DNA of 64,000 nucleotides, from contig NZ_JACCKD010000001.1 of assembly GCF_013450155.1 (NCBI RefSeq), positions 868,001 through 932,000 of the forward strand. Reading direction: 5' to 3'. Of this stretch, positions 25,476 through 36,106 are shown piece by piece. Below the pieces are notes generated by a model. It was given only the letters and a program-made list of their open reading frames with translations, made no database searches and had not been told where the DNA came from. Each line of letters starts with the position of its first letter. The stretch's first letter is position 1. The position numbers were made by a program, and so were the translations under genes. Origin of the DNA: Haloechinothrix aidingensis (GTDB lineage: Bacteria > Actinomycetota > Actinomycetes > Mycobacteriales > Pseudonocardiaceae).

Positions 25476-26924
25476 TCAGGTGCCCAGCGCCCGCTTGGTC
25501 ACCTTGCCCAGGTCGTTCCGGGGCAGCGCGTCGAGGAACCGGACCTCGCGGGGCCGTTTGTGCGGCGCGAGGATCCCGGCCACGTGGTTGCTCAGCTCCT
25601 CGGCGCCGGGGCATTCGCCTGCCGGCACGACCCACGCGACGATCCGCTCACCCAGATCGGCATCGGGTTCGCCGGTCACCGCTACCTCCGCGACGCCGGG
25701 ATGCTCGCCGAGCGCGTTCTCGATCTCGCCTGCACCGATCTTGTAGCCGCCGCTGTTGATGAGGTCGGTCGCCTTGCGCCCGACGATGCGGACGTAGCCG
25801 TCGCCGTCGACGGTCGCCATGTCGCCGGTGCGGAACCACTCCCCGTCGAAGGCCTCGGCAGTGGCGTCCGGGCGGTGCAGGTACTCGGTGAACAGGTTCG
25901 GACCACATACCTGGATCTCCCCGATGGTGCTGCCGTCGCGGGCATCGATCGGCGTCCCGGACTCGTCGACGATCCGCAGGGCGACGCCGTCCAGCGGGAC
26001 GCCGACGGTTCCGGGGCGGTGCGGGCCGTCCACCCGGACGCTGGTGTTCATCAGGGTCTCGGTCATGCCGTAACGCTCGATCACGTGGTGGCCGGTCAGG
26101 CGGGTGAGGCGGTGGTGCTCGCGCTCGGGAAGCGCCGCGGACCCGGATACCAGCAGGCGAGCGGTGCCGATCGCGCGGGCGAGGCCGGGATCGGACTCGG
26201 CGGCATCGGCGAGCCTGGTGTAGTTGGTGGGGACGCCGAACACGACGACCGGCCGGTTGCCCTGCCACTCCCGCAGCGCGTCGCCGAGGGCATCGGGAGT
26301 GAACCGGCCCAGGTGATGCACGGTCCCACCGCGGCGCAGCGGCCCGAGTACACCGAGAATCAGCCCGTGCACGTGGAACAGGGGAAGGCCGTGCAGCACG
26401 ACGTCCCCGGCGTCCCAGTGCCACGCGTCCGCGAGCGCATCCAGGGAGCTGCGTACCGCGGACCGGGGCAGCACGACCCCCTTGGGCGCTCCGGTGGTCC
26501 CCGAGGTGTAGACGATCAACGCGGGTGCGTCCGAACGAGGCTCGGCCGGCTCCTGCCGCACCGTTCCGGTGCCGGTGGTCGCACCGACGTCGACGCGCGC
26601 GATGTCGTTCAGCGGTTCCGGCACGGCGGTGTCGGGTGCGCACAGCAGGCGGGTCACCGCGCTGTCGCGGCGGATGTGCTCGAGCTCCCGGGTTCCGCTT
26701 GCCGGGTTGACCGGTACGGCGGGTACGCCTGCCAGCAGCGCGGCCAGTACGGCTACCGCGGTTTCCAGCCGGGCCTCGGCGAGCACGGCGACAGGGCCGC
26801 CGGTGTCACCGAGGGTGGCGGCCAGCTCGCCGGTGATCGTGTCCAGCTCGGCGTAGCTCAGCGCGCGGCTACCGAACCGGACGGCTTCGACGTCGGCACG
26901 TTCGGCCAGTCGGGGAAACAGCAT
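25476..26924 (-). CDS. matB: Malonyl-CoA synthetase-like acyl-CoA ligase
   Basis: 482 residues. ANL-superfamily adenylating enzyme: P-loop VYTSGTTGAPKG, YGMTETLMNTS (A5), FRTGDMA, and the A10 lysine in NDLGKVTKR. FHVHGLILGVLGPLRRGG and IGAGEIENAL closely match Streptomyces MatB, which makes malonyl- or methylmalonyl-CoA from the free acid. ATG 26924 is preferred to GTG 26942. Convergent with the PucR gene and divergent from tsaB, inside the block separating tsaE from tsaB. Confidence 0.82.
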   Translation of the reverse strand: MLFPRLAERADVEAVRFGSRALSYAELDTITGELAATLGDTGGPVAVLAEARLETAVAVLAALLAGVPAVPVNPASGTRELEHIRRDSAVTRLLCAPDTAVPEPLNDIARVDVGATTGTGTVRQEPAEPRSDAPALIVYTSGTTGAPKGVVLPRSAVRSSLDALADAWHWDAGDVVLHGLPLFHVHGLILGVLGPLRRGGTVHHLGRFTPDALGDALREWQGNRPVVVFGVPTNYTRLADAAESDPGLARAIGTARLLVSGSAALPEREHHRLTRLTGHHVIERYGMTETLMNTSVRVDGPHRPGTVGVPLDGVALRIVDESGTPIDARDGSTIGEIQVCGPNLFTEYLHRPDATAEAFDGEWFRTGDMATVDGDGYVRIVGRKATDLINSGGYKIGAGEIENALGEHPGVAEVAVTGEPDADLGERIVAWVVPAGECPGAEELSNHVAGILAPHKRPREVRFLDALPRNDLGKVTKRALGT

Positions 26925-26996
26925 GCCACCAGACTGCCGCACGCGCGTACCGACCTGTTTCGCAGGGACCGATGCCGGTCGGCCTTCGGGTGGCCG

Positions 26997-27002
26997 TACG
27001 CT
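26997..27002 (+). promoter_or_regulatory. Candidate -10 box of leaderless tsaB
   Basis: TACGCT ends 8 bases before the GTG start of tsaB, and no ribosome site is present. Its own promoter would be needed here because the block upstream reads the other way. Confidence 0.4.
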
Positions 27003-27010
27003 TGTGCGGT

Positions 27011-27679
27011 GTGTTGGTTCTCGCGCTCGATACCTCGACCCCCGCGGTCACGGCGGGTGTGGTGGCACTCGGCAGCGACATCGATGTGCTCGCCTCCCGC
27101 GTCACGGTGGACGCCCGTGCCCACGGGGAGCTGATCACCCCGCACCTGCAGGACGCCGTCGCCGCTGCCGGGGCCACGCTGCGTGATGTGCACGCGGTGG
27201 TGTGCGGAGCGGGACCGGGACCGTACACCGGGCTGCGCGCCGGGATGGTGAGCGCGGCAGCGCTGGCGCACGGTCTTGATGTACCCGCCTACCCGGTGTG
27301 CAGCCTGGACGCGACAGCAGCCGAGGTCGGCTCGCCCGGTCCGTTCCTCGTGGTCTCGGACGCGCGAAGGCGTGAAGTGTACTGGGCGCGGTACGGCACG
27401 GACGGTCTGCGCGTGTCGGGACCACGGGTGGACGTGCCATCCGAGGTCGACGTCGCGGGTGTGTCGTACGCGGCGGGTGACGGTGCACGGCTGTACGAGG
27501 GCAGGCTCGGCGACGGCGCGGTGCGGCCGGTCGAGCCGCGTTACCCCTCCGTACGGGGATTGGTCGCGTGCGCGGCCGAGGCGCTGCGCTCCGGTGCCGC
27601 TCCTGACGCGCTGACGCCGCTGTACCTGCGCAAGCCGCACGCGAAGCAGCCGGGAGAGCGGAAGAGGGTGAGCGCATGA
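27011..27679 (+). CDS. tsaB: tRNA t6A biosynthesis protein TsaB
   Basis: 222 residues from GTG 27011 (MLVLALDTSTPAVTAG). ASKHA fold: VLALDTST and CGAGPGPYTGLRAG are the TsaB motifs. Non-catalytic scaffold that dimerises with TsaD. Upstream in-frame codons are not conserved. Overlaps rimI by 4 bases (ATGA). tsaB-rimI-tsaD is the normal actinobacterial order. Confidence 0.94.
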   Translation: MLVLALDTSTPAVTAGVVALGSDIDVLASRVTVDARAHGELITPHLQDAVAAAGATLRDVHAVVCGAGPGPYTGLRAGMVSAAALAHGLDVPAYPVCSLDATAAEVGSPGPFLVVSDARRREVYWARYGTDGLRVSGPRVDVPSEVDVAGVSYAAGDGARLYEGRLGDGAVRPVEPRYPSVRGLVACAAEALRSGAAPDALTPLYLRKPHAKQPGERKRVSA

Positions 27680-28206
27680 CGGCGGCACCGGAACCGTCGT
27701 GGGCCGAGCCCACGCTCGCGCGGCTGCGCCGCGCCGACGCGGCGCGCTGTGCCGAGATCGAGCTGGAGCTGTTCCCGGCGGACTCCCCGTGGAGCGCGAG
27801 GGCCTTCCGGGCCGAGCTGGACTCCGGCGCCTATTACCTGGGTGCCTACGACACCGAGGGCGCGCTCATCGGGTACGCGGGGCTGGCGATCGTCGGGCGG
27901 CCCGGCGAGTACGAGGCCGAGGTACACACGATCGGTGTCACTGCCGAGGCGCAGGGCCGTGGGGTGGGCCGCGCCCTGCTCGACGGGCTGCTCGCCCGTG
28001 CCGACGCGTTCGACGCCGTGGTGTTCCTCGAGGTGCGTACGGACAACGTGGCGGCCATCGCGCTGTACACCGGTGCCGGCTTCCGCACGGTCGGCCTGCG
28101 CGAGCGCTACTACCAGCCGTCCGGAGCGGACGCGTACACCATGCGCCGCCCGGCCGCGAGCGAGTCGGGCGGTGCCGCGAGCCGCGGTAGCGAGGGGAGC
28201 AGCTGA
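27676..28206 (+). CDS. rimI: Ribosomal-protein alanine N-acetyltransferase RimI
   Basis: 176 residues. GNAT fold with the acetyl-CoA loop [13 protein letters not shown] and the C-terminal [19 protein letters not shown] and RERYYQP characteristic of RimI, which acetylates the N-terminus of S18 and other proteins. Overlaps tsaB and tsaD (ATGA and TGATG), so it is fully coupled. The tail after [10 protein letters not shown] is disordered. Confidence 0.92.
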   Translation: MTAAPEPSWAEPTLARLRRADAARCAEIELELFPADSPWSARAFRAELDSGAYYLGAYDTEGALIGYAGLAIVGRPGEYEAEVHTIGVTAEAQGRGVGRALLDGLLARADAFDAVVFLEVRTDNVAAIALYTGAGFRTVGLRERYYQPSGADAYTMRRPAASESGGAASRGSEGSS

Positions 28207-29252
28207 TGTCGCGCATCGTGATGGGTATCGAGACCTCCTGCGACGAGACCGGGGTGGGCATCGTCGAGCTCGCGGACGGGCAGGCTCCCCGGTTGCTCGC
28301 CGACGAGGTCGCCTCCAGCGTCGAGCAGCACGCGCGGTTCGGCGGCGTCGTTCCGGAAGTGGCCAGCAGGGCACATCTGGAAGCGATGGAGCCGATGGTG
28401 CGCCGGGCGTGTGCCACGGCCGGGGTGGCACTCGGCGAGCTGGACGCGATCGCCGTCACCGCCGGTCCGGGACTGGCCGGGGCGCTGTTGGTGGGCGTGG
28501 CCGCGGCCAAGGCGTACTCGGCGGCGCTGGACGTTCCGCTGTACGGGGTCAACCACCTCGCGGGCCATGTCGCCGTGGACACCCTGGAGCACGGTCCGCT
28601 CCCGCGGCCGTGCCTGAGCCTGCTCGTCTCCGGTGGTCACACTCAGCTGCTGCGCGTCGACGACGTCGCTTCGGGGATCACCGAGCTCGGCTCGACCGTC
28701 GACGATGCCGCAGGGGAGGCCTATGACAAGGTCGCCAGGGTGTTGGGTCTGCCGTACCCGGGTGGTCCTCCGATCGACAAGGCCGCGCGGGACGGTGATC
28801 CGGACGCGATCGCGTTTCCCCGCGGCATGACCGGCCCGTCCGACGCGGCGTTCGACTTCTCGTTCTCCGGGTTGAAAACGGCGGTCGCCCGGTGGGTGGA
28901 GGCCGCGGAACGGCGCGGCGAGACGATCCCGGTCGGCGATGTCTGTGCCTCGTTCCAGGAGGCGGTCGCCGACGTGCTCACCGCCAAGGCGGTCTCGGCA
29001 GCCCAGCGGACCGGTGTGCACACGCTGGTGATCTCCGGTGGGGTGGCCGCCAACTCGCGCCTGGCCGCCCTGGCACGGCAGCGGTGTGCGGAGGCGGGCG
29101 TCGAGCTGCGGGTGCCCCGCCCGAGGCTGTGCACCGACAACGGGGCGATGATCGCCGCGCTCGGTGCACATGTGGTCGCGGCGGGGGGCAAGCCATCGGG
29201 GCTGGACTTCTCACCCGACCCGGCACTGCCTGTGGATACCGTCACGGTGTGA
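28206..29252 (+). CDS. tsaD: tRNA N6-adenosine threonylcarbamoyltransferase TsaD
   Basis: 348 residues. Catalyses the last step of t6A synthesis. Motifs: [14 protein letters not shown], metal ligands in [33 protein letters not shown] and TDNGAMI. Starts on the last base of the rimI stop. After its stop, 68 bases separate it from the convergent M23 gene, with no strong hairpin seen. Confidence 0.96.
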   Translation: MSRIVMGIETSCDETGVGIVELADGQAPRLLADEVASSVEQHARFGGVVPEVASRAHLEAMEPMVRRACATAGVALGELDAIAVTAGPGLAGALLVGVAAAKAYSAALDVPLYGVNHLAGHVAVDTLEHGPLPRPCLSLLVSGGHTQLLRVDDVASGITELGSTVDDAAGEAYDKVARVLGLPYPGGPPIDKAARDGDPDAIAFPRGMTGPSDAAFDFSFSGLKTAVARWVEAAERRGETIPVGDVCASFQEAVADVLTAKAVSAAQRTGVHTLVISGGVAANSRLAALARQRCAEAGVELRVPRPRLCTDNGAMIAALGAHVVAAGGKPSGLDFSPDPALPVDTVTV

Positions 29253-29320
29253 GCCGGGTGGGCCGGTGCCGCCCGCCGGTGCCGCGGCCCCTGCCGATGA
29301 GTCCCGCAGACCCCTGGTGG

Positions 29321-30667
29321 TCACTGCCGGCCTGCGGTGTACCAGCCCCTGATCCAACCGCGCTGGCCCTCGTGGTCGATGCGGTACCAACCGTTCCGGC
29401 TCCCGGTGACAGTCACCCGGCTACGCATGCGCAGCCGGTCGAGGGTGGTGCCGGTGTCCGGGTAGCTCTGCCCGTCGACGAGCACGTCGCCGTGTACCGC
29501 GAGCCGTCCGGTGCGGGTGCGCGCCGCGAAGTAGGACGTGGGGTAGCTGACGTTGGCGCTGATCCACCCGTACTTCGTCGACCGGGTCGCCGCCAGGCCG
29601 GGGCAGCCACCCGTCTCCCGTGCCCTGTCGGCCGCCGTACTGCTCCGGTTCGTGTTCGCGGTGCACGGCCATTGCACCCGGTACCAGTTCCCGGAGCCGT
29701 CGGCGCCGAACGCGGTGAGCCTGCTCCCTCCGGGCAGCACCCCGATGACCTCCCCTCCGGGTGAGCGCCGGACGTTGACGGCCCGGTACTCCGGGCTGAC
29801 GCGGATCCCGGATATCGCGGAGTCGGTGGGTCGGGTTCCGGTGTGGGCGAGCCAGCCGGTGCGGTCGCCGTGCTGCACCCGGTACTGCCCTTGGTGGCTG
29901 TCGAGGACGGTGAGCACGGTGCCCTCCGGGACGGTTCCGAGGCGCTCCTCGGGACCGCGCTGCGGCGTCTCGTAGAGCATGAGCCCGTCCTGCTCGGTGA
30001 CCCGGACGTCGAACGGCCGGGACGGCTCGTGCGCGATGGGGGTGAGCCCGTCGAAGCGACCGGGGATGTACTGCCCGGCCGTGACCCAGCTGCCCATGGT
30101 GAGGTCGGGTATGGCGAGGTCCCGGTCCTGACCGGTGCTCTTGTCGATGCGGGTGATACCGAAGTGCACGTGTGGCCCGCTCATGTCGGCACTGCCGGTG
30201 CGGCCGACGTACCCGAGTACGCTGCCGCCGTCGTAGACGTCGGAGACCAGGTCGCCCGGGCTGACCCGCGGCTCGTCGAGAAGGTGCGCGTAGCGGGTCC
30301 GGTAGGTGTAGCCGTCGAGGCCGCCGTGATCTATGCGCACGTACCACCCGTTGGCCTGGCTCCAGCCGGTCGCCTCGACCCGGCCGGACCGCGCCGGCCG
30401 CACCGGCGTGTGGTGCGCGGCCGCGATGTCGGCAGAGCCGCTGTGATGGGCTCCGGTCGCGTACACCTGGGTCGCAGCCACCCAACCCGAGACCGGCCAG
30501 ACGAACTCGTTCCCGCTGCCTTCTGGCACGGACGTATGGCTCGCCGGGAAGGTCCGAGCGGTGGATGCCTGGCCGGTGGGCGTGGTCAGTATCGCCGCGA
30601 GGACGGCGACCAACACGGCCAGTACGCTGTACGCGCTCCGGTTGATGCCCCCTCGAGCTGTCTGCAC
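29321..30667 (-). CDS. Exported M23 endopeptidase with SH3 domains
   Basis: 448 residues. N-terminal signal/anchor segment (YSVLAVLVAVLAAIL), an M23/LytM domain (HSGSADIA, DHGG, YAHLL, GPHVHFG) and three SH3-like repeats (VRVTEQDGLMLYET; VNVRRSPGGEVIG; a C-terminal one ending RGWIRGWY). The first metal motif is H-x4-D rather than the usual H-x3-D, a spacing used in some M23 subgroups, and the second motif HVH is intact, so it may still cut peptidoglycan cross-bridges. Transcribed toward tsaD. GTG start; no strong ribosome site. Confidence 0.83.
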   Translation of the reverse strand: MQTARGGINRSAYSVLAVLVAVLAAILTTPTGQASTARTFPASHTSVPEGSGNEFVWPVSGWVAATQVYATGAHHSGSADIAAAHHTPVRPARSGRVEATGWSQANGWYVRIDHGGLDGYTYRTRYAHLLDEPRVSPGDLVSDVYDGGSVLGYVGRTGSADMSGPHVHFGITRIDKSTGQDRDLAIPDLTMGSWVTAGQYIPGRFDGLTPIAHEPSRPFDVRVTEQDGLMLYETPQRGPEERLGTVPEGTVLTVLDSHQGQYRVQHGDRTGWLAHTGTRPTDSAISGIRVSPEYRAVNVRRSPGGEVIGVLPGGSRLTAFGADGSGNWYRVQWPCTANTNRSSTAADRARETGGCPGLAATRSTKYGWISANVSYPTSYFAARTRTGRLAVHGDVLVDGQSYPDTGTTLDRLRMRSRVTVTGSRNGWYRIDHEGQRGWIRGWYTAGRQ

Positions 30668-30825
30668 ACGCGATCCGTCCGTCGGTGTCGGACACCCCTA
30701 GCGGTGTCCCTCGTTAGGCTGATTTTCTGCTACTCCGGGTGATCGTTTCAAGCAACGAGACGAGTGGTTACTCAGACGGAACCGAGCTGTTGTCCCGGTC
30801 GGCCGGCCCCTGCGACCGGTCCCGG

Positions 30826-31809
30826 TCAGTCCGGCAGGAGCAGGACCCACAGCCGGCCGGTACCGAGTGCGATGCGGTCGCCGTCGTCGGTGGTCAGCTC
30901 CATCGGGTCAGTGGCGCCGGATCGCTGCCATGTGCCCTCGTGCAGCCGGCCGTCGCGGAGTACCGCGGCCTCGCCTTCGCCGACCGTGCGGGCGAACGGG
31001 GACAGCCTGCCCGCGGCGTCGGTGATGCCCAGCCCGGTATCGGTGCTGACGTCGAGCACGACGACCGTCTCGGCTCCTAGCTGCCCGTGCTCGGCAGAGG
31101 TGAACGCGCTTCTGTTCCGCGATACGAGCCAGCTGCGCCGGTCGGAGGACCAGGTGAAGTCATAGGTGTCGCTGGGGTACGAGACCCGGTAGCTGCCGGT
31201 CGGCTCGCCACCGGCCGGTGGTGCGCCGGTCGGGAACGGCCGGCGGGTCCGCGGGGTTTCCGGCAATTGGTTCGGCCGCGCGTACAGGTCGTTCGCAGCG
31301 GATTGGTCGGGGTCCCTGTAGAAGGCATCCGGTACGGCGTCGGGGGTGGCCGAGACGACGTCGCCACCGGTGACGAGCGGGAGCAGCGCCGGGGCGGCCC
31401 CCGAGTACGCGAGGACCGGATCCTCGAACTGCCCGAGCAGCTCGAGGTCGGTCTGCCGCGCGCTGCTCACCGGGCCGAGGACATCGGGCCGGTCGCTCCA
31501 ATGCACGGCGAGCAACATGGTCAGACCCCCCTCGACCGGCTCGACGATCATCGCGCCCGCGGAACCGAGGCCGGTGTGCCGCGTGTCCGAGTCACCGGTG
31601 TCGATCTTGGTGATCAGTGCGGGCGGGAACGGTTCCGGCTCCGGGGCCGGGTCCGGAGCGTGTTCGGCGGTGGGGGGCGGCGGTCGCCCCTGGGGCGGTC
31701 GTGGGTCGTCGTCCCCGCTCCGGGTCAGCCACACCCCGCCCGCCACGATGCCGAGCACGGCCGCGACCCCGAGCAGGGCGATCAGCGTCTCAAGGGGGCG
31801 GGGCTGCAT
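30826..31809 (-). CDS. DUF3048-domain membrane-anchored protein
   Basis: 327 residues. One N-terminal membrane helix (LIALLGVAAVLGIVAGGVWL), a Pro-rich spacer, and the DUF3048 module: VEPVEGGLTMLLAVHW, GPVSSARQTDLELL and the C-terminal LGTGRLWVLLLP. Homologues include YerB-type lipoproteins of unknown function. ATG 31809 follows GGAAGGTGG; GTG 31833 would lengthen it by 8 residues. It ends 159 bases before the M23 gene, and both probably act outside the membrane. Confidence 0.8.
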   Translation of the reverse strand: MQPRPLETLIALLGVAAVLGIVAGGVWLTRSGDDDPRPPQGRPPPPTAEHAPDPAPEPEPFPPALITKIDTGDSDTRHTGLGSAGAMIVEPVEGGLTMLLAVHWSDRPDVLGPVSSARQTDLELLGQFEDPVLAYSGAAPALLPLVTGGDVVSATPDAVPDAFYRDPDQSAANDLYARPNQLPETPRTRRPFPTGAPPAGGEPTGSYRVSYPSDTYDFTWSSDRRSWLVSRNRSAFTSAEHGQLGAETVVVLDVSTDTGLGITDAAGRLSPFARTVGEGEAAVLRDGRLHEGTWQRSGATDPMELTTDDGDRIALGTGRLWVLLLPD

Positions 31810-31983
31810 ACCACCTTCCCGTCGAGCTCGCACGGTGTCCCGTCCCGGGTCCCGTCCCGGATCCGCCGGGAGTGAACGCCGTGCAGCGGGACCTCGGAGC
31901 AGCTGTCTGTGGGATGGTTGTAGCGTCGGTGCTGGTCGATGCTAGCAGCGGCGCAGCAGTGTGCGCGCTGGAATCGCCCCCGC

Positions 31984-32013
31984 TTGCGCGTCTAGCACTC
32001 ACATGGGTAGAGT
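31984..32013 (+). promoter_or_regulatory. Promoter of groES-groEL1
   Basis: TTGCGC (31984-31989), 18 bases, TAGAGT (32008-32013). The -10 lies inside the right arm of the CIRCE element, so repressor binding would block RNA polymerase directly. Confidence 0.5.
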
Positions 32014-32018
32014 GCTAA
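31992..32018. promoter_or_regulatory. CIRCE operator (HrcA binding site)
   Basis: CTAGCACTC - 9 bases - GAGTGCTAA: 17 of the 18 bases of the CIRCE consensus TTAGCACTC-N9-GAGTGCTAA. CIRCE is the operator of the heat-shock repressor HrcA and is placed upstream of groES in most actinobacteria. Confidence 0.95.
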
Positions 32019-32237
32019 CACGACGGCGCCAAGCACGCCCCGGCAACCCGCGACGACGGGGTGGTAGGAGTCGTACCCCTGCGAGATGACGGGCATGTGC
32101 GCGCCCAGCTTGCTGTTCTCCTGGGCTCGGTCGAGCCCGGATCCGGGCGGCGAGCAAGCCCGCACACGGTTCGGCATCGAGCATGTAACCATCGAAAACC
32201 TGCCAACGCTTTCTTTCGACCCGTGGAGGTCAAACCG
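32019..32237 (+). other. Long 5' leader of groES
   Basis: About 218 untranslated bases between the predicted transcription start and the groES GTG. Contains GGGCTC-GGTC-GAGCCC (32123-32138), a CCCGGATCCGGG palindrome (32136-32147), and a GGAGGT ribosome site at 32225-32230. No open reading frame is supported here. Role, if any, unknown. Confidence 0.5.
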
Positions 32238-32531
32238 GTGAGCGTGAACATCAAACCGCTCGAGGACAAGATCGTTGTCCAGGCGAGTGAGGCCGAGGAG
32301 ACGACGGCCTCTGGTCTCGTCATCCCCGACACAGCCAAGGAGAAGCCCCAGGAGGGCAAGGTCCTGGCCGTAGGCCCGGGCCGCATCGACGAAAAGGGAA
32401 ACCGGATCCCGCTGGACGTCAAGGAGGGTGACGTCGTCATCCACTCCAAGTACGGCGGGACCGAGGTCAAGTACAACGGTGAGGAGTACTTGATCCTCTC
32501 CGCGCGCGACGTGCTGGCTGTCGTGAACTGA
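32238..32531 (+). CDS. groES: Co-chaperonin GroES
   Basis: 97 residues starting [15 protein letters not shown], with the mobile loop [20 protein letters not shown] and the dome region; ends [15 protein letters not shown] 32238 is fixed by homology and GGAGGT 7 bases upstream. Caps the GroEL ring. Under CIRCE control. A strong hairpin separates it from groEL1. Confidence 0.96.
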   Translation: MSVNIKPLEDKIVVQASEAEETTASGLVIPDTAKEKPQEGKVLAVGPGRIDEKGNRIPLDVKEGDVVIHSKYGGTEVKYNGEEYLILSARDVLAVVN

Positions 32532-32558
32532 CGTACGCCAGGCGACAAACTACCAGCG

Positions 32559-34329
<1,771 letters not shown>

Positions 34330-34362
34330 GTGCGGGCCTCCTGGCGCCCTACTCGCGCAGTT

Positions 34363-34412
34363 GCTCAGGGGCGGCGTCCCGGTATCTCCGTACCGGGACG
34401 CCGCCCCTGAGC
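34363..34412. terminator. Bidirectional terminator between groEL1 and whiB3
   Basis: Perfect 22-bp inverted repeat (34363-34384 with 34391-34412) around a 6-base loop, midway between two convergent genes. Confidence 0.88.
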
Positions 34413-34437
34413 GCGTCGGGGCCCAGTTGGACGGGAG

Positions 34438-34749
34438 CTAGTTTCCCGCAAGCGCGGGTTCGGGGGCGCGGGAGTTGCGGTTCTTGATGATGTTCTCGCG
34501 TTCCGACTCGGACAGCCCGCCCCACACCCCGTACGGTTCGTGGGCCGCGAGGGCGTGCGCACGGCACAGCTGGAGCACCGGGCAGCCCTGACAGATCGCC
34601 TTGGCGATCGCTTCACGACGTGCTCGAGCCGGGCCACGTTCCCCGTCCGGATGGAAGAAGAAGGCGCTGTCCATCCCTCTGCATGAACCTTCGAGTTGCC
34701 AGTCCCACACGTCCGCGTTGGGGCCGGGAAGCCTCCGTGTGTCTGCCAT
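34438..34749 (-). CDS. whiB3: WhiB-family iron-sulfur regulator (WhiB3/WhiD type)
   Basis: 103 residues. Four Cys at 23, 53, 56 and 62 (C...CxxC...C) bind a [4Fe-4S] cluster; GVWGG at 74-78 is the signature turn that contacts sigma factor. LPGPNADVWDWQLEGSCRGMDSAFFFHPDGERG matches mycobacterial WhiB3 and Streptomyces WhiD, and so does its position beside groEL1. WhiD is needed for spore maturation; WhiB3 senses redox state. ATG 34749 follows AAGGCGG. Confidence 0.93.
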   Translation of the reverse strand: MADTRRLPGPNADVWDWQLEGSCRGMDSAFFFHPDGERGPARARREAIAKAICQGCPVLQLCRAHALAAHEPYGVWGGLSESERENIIKNRNSRAPEPALAGN

Positions 34750-34850
34750 GGTCGCCGCCTTACGAGTGAAGTAGTACGTGCGGTTGTCGTTGTTGAACTG
34801 GTCAGCCTGCTTCTGTCCGCTGTACTGCTCCATTTGGCGCAGTGGCCGTA

Positions 34851-34879
34851 ACGTTAGAACCGCGCCAAGAGTTGTTCAA
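34851..34879 (-). promoter_or_regulatory. Promoter of whiB3
   Basis: Minus strand TTGAAC (34879-34874), 17-base spacer, TAACGT (34856-34851). Transcription would begin near 34844, leaving a leader of about 95 bases. Confidence 0.55.
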
Positions 34880-34933
34880 GAGACGATGGTCAATTCAGGC
34901 CGGCTTTATCCCCCGACAGCGTGATGCAGGGCC

Positions 34934-34939
34934 TATGAT
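34934..34939 (+). promoter_or_regulatory. Candidate -10 box of the MerR-type gene
   Basis: TATGAT, five of six matches to TATAAT, 45-68 bases upstream of the candidate start codons. No recognisable -35. Confidence 0.4.
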
Positions 34940-35001
34940 GCGGGTGGCTCCGGTTGCTCGGCTCTGCGTACGCCGGAATATTGATGGGAGTGCCCGCAGA
35001 C

Positions 35002-36099
35002 ATGCCCGCTGACAGCGCGGACCCCACGGAGTCGCCGGCCGCGGACGGGACCGCCGCCGGCGACGGTGGTGCCGGAGCGGGGTCCGTATCGGGTTCGTCC
35101 GGACCGCCGAGCTCGGGTGAGCCGACCCTGCCGGTGGCTGCGGTCGCGCGCAGGCTCGGGGTGGCTCCGGCCACCCTGCGGACCTGGGATCGCCGGTACG
35201 GTGTCGGGCCGAGCGCGCACACCGACGGCAAACATCGTCGCTACGCTCCGGGCGACGTGGCGCGGCTCGAGGTGATGCAGCGAGCGTTGCTCAGCGGTGC
35301 GTCGACGGCCGAAGCGGCGAGGTACGCGCGGGACTGCGAGGTGACGATCGACGCCGCCCGGCCGGACCCGAAACCGGGGGCCGGGGCGGGTGCCGAGCCG
35401 GGCGCCGGGACTGCCGTTCCGGATGACAGGGAGCGCACCAGCAGGCTCGCGCGTAAGCTCAGCGCGGCAGCGTTCGCGCTGGACGCGCGCGCGGTGCACC
35501 GGACCCTTGGCGAGACGCTGGACGCGGAGGGGCCGCTCGTCGGCTTCGATGAGGTCCTCGCCCCGGTCCTCGCCGCGATGCGCGGTGGCTGGGAAGGTGC
35601 CCGCGCCGGTGCCGAGGCGGAGTACGTGCTCGTCGAGTGCGCGCTGCTGGCCTTCGCCCGCGCGACGCCCGCTGTGGAGCGTCCGAGCAACCACCATCCG
35701 GTGCTGCTGGTCTCGGCCCATCAGGTGCGGCGCAACGTCGCGCTGTACGCGCTGGCGGCCGGGCTGTCCGCCCGTAGCGTCGACACGCTCGTGCTCGGTT
35801 CCGCGGTACCGCCCGAGACCCTGGTGACCATCGCACGCCGCAGCGTCCCCTCGGCGATGGTGGTGTGGGACCAGGGCTCGAGCGGGGGCGGCCGGGACCT
35901 GGTGACGAGGCTGGCACGGAGCAAGCAACGGAGCAGGGTGTTCACCTGGGGGCCGGGCTGGGACGCTGCCGAGCTGCCCGGCACGGTCGAGCACCTCGGC
36001 ACCGCACAGGAGGTCACGGATCGAGTGACCTACGTGCTGACCGGGTCACCGGCAGAGCCGCTCGGAGCAGGCTCGCCCGCTCCGGCCGACGAGGGCTGA
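35002..36099 (+). CDS. MerR-family regulator with B12-binding-like C-terminal region
   Basis: About 365 residues. A disordered N-terminus, then a MerR winged-helix (PVAAVARRLGVAPATLRTWDRRYGVGPSA, HRRYAPGDVARLEVMQ), a helical linker domain, and a Rossmann-like C-terminal half (VLLVSAHQVRRNVALYALAAGL, LVLGSAVPPETL) laid out like the cobalamin-binding half of CarH/LitR regulators. The B12-ligating ExxH or DxHxxG motif is not seen, so it may not bind cobalamin. ATG 35002 has GGGAG upstream; ATG 34984 is possible. The next gene starts 7 bases after it, suggesting an operon. Confidence 0.75.
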   Translation: MPADSADPTESPAADGTAAGDGGAGAGSVSGSSGPPSSGEPTLPVAAVARRLGVAPATLRTWDRRYGVGPSAHTDGKHRRYAPGDVARLEVMQRALLSGASTAEAARYARDCEVTIDAARPDPKPGAGAGAEPGAGTAVPDDRERTSRLARKLSAAAFALDARAVHRTLGETLDAEGPLVGFDEVLAPVLAAMRGGWEGARAGAEAEYVLVECALLAFARATPAVERPSNHHPVLLVSAHQVRRNVALYALAAGLSARSVDTLVLGSAVPPETLVTIARRSVPSAMVVWDQGSSGGGRDLVTRLARSKQRSRVFTWGPGWDAAELPGTVEHLGTAQEVTDRVTYVLTGSPAEPLGAGSPAPADEG

Positions 36100-36106
36100 T
36101 CACCTC

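Noticed and set aside
30668-30825. Cyclic di-AMP (ydaO-type) riboswitch before the M23 peptidase
   Set aside because: Such switches precede some actinobacterial peptidoglycan hydrolase genes, but the conserved core and pairing were not found; only a small CCGGTCG/CGACCGG hairpin (30795-30819) is visible.
34954-36099. Cobalamin-dependent photoreceptor (CarH-like)
   Set aside because: The domain order resembles CarH, but the Trp/Glu/His cobalamin-contact motif and the DxHxxG loop were not found, so only a MerR call is supported.
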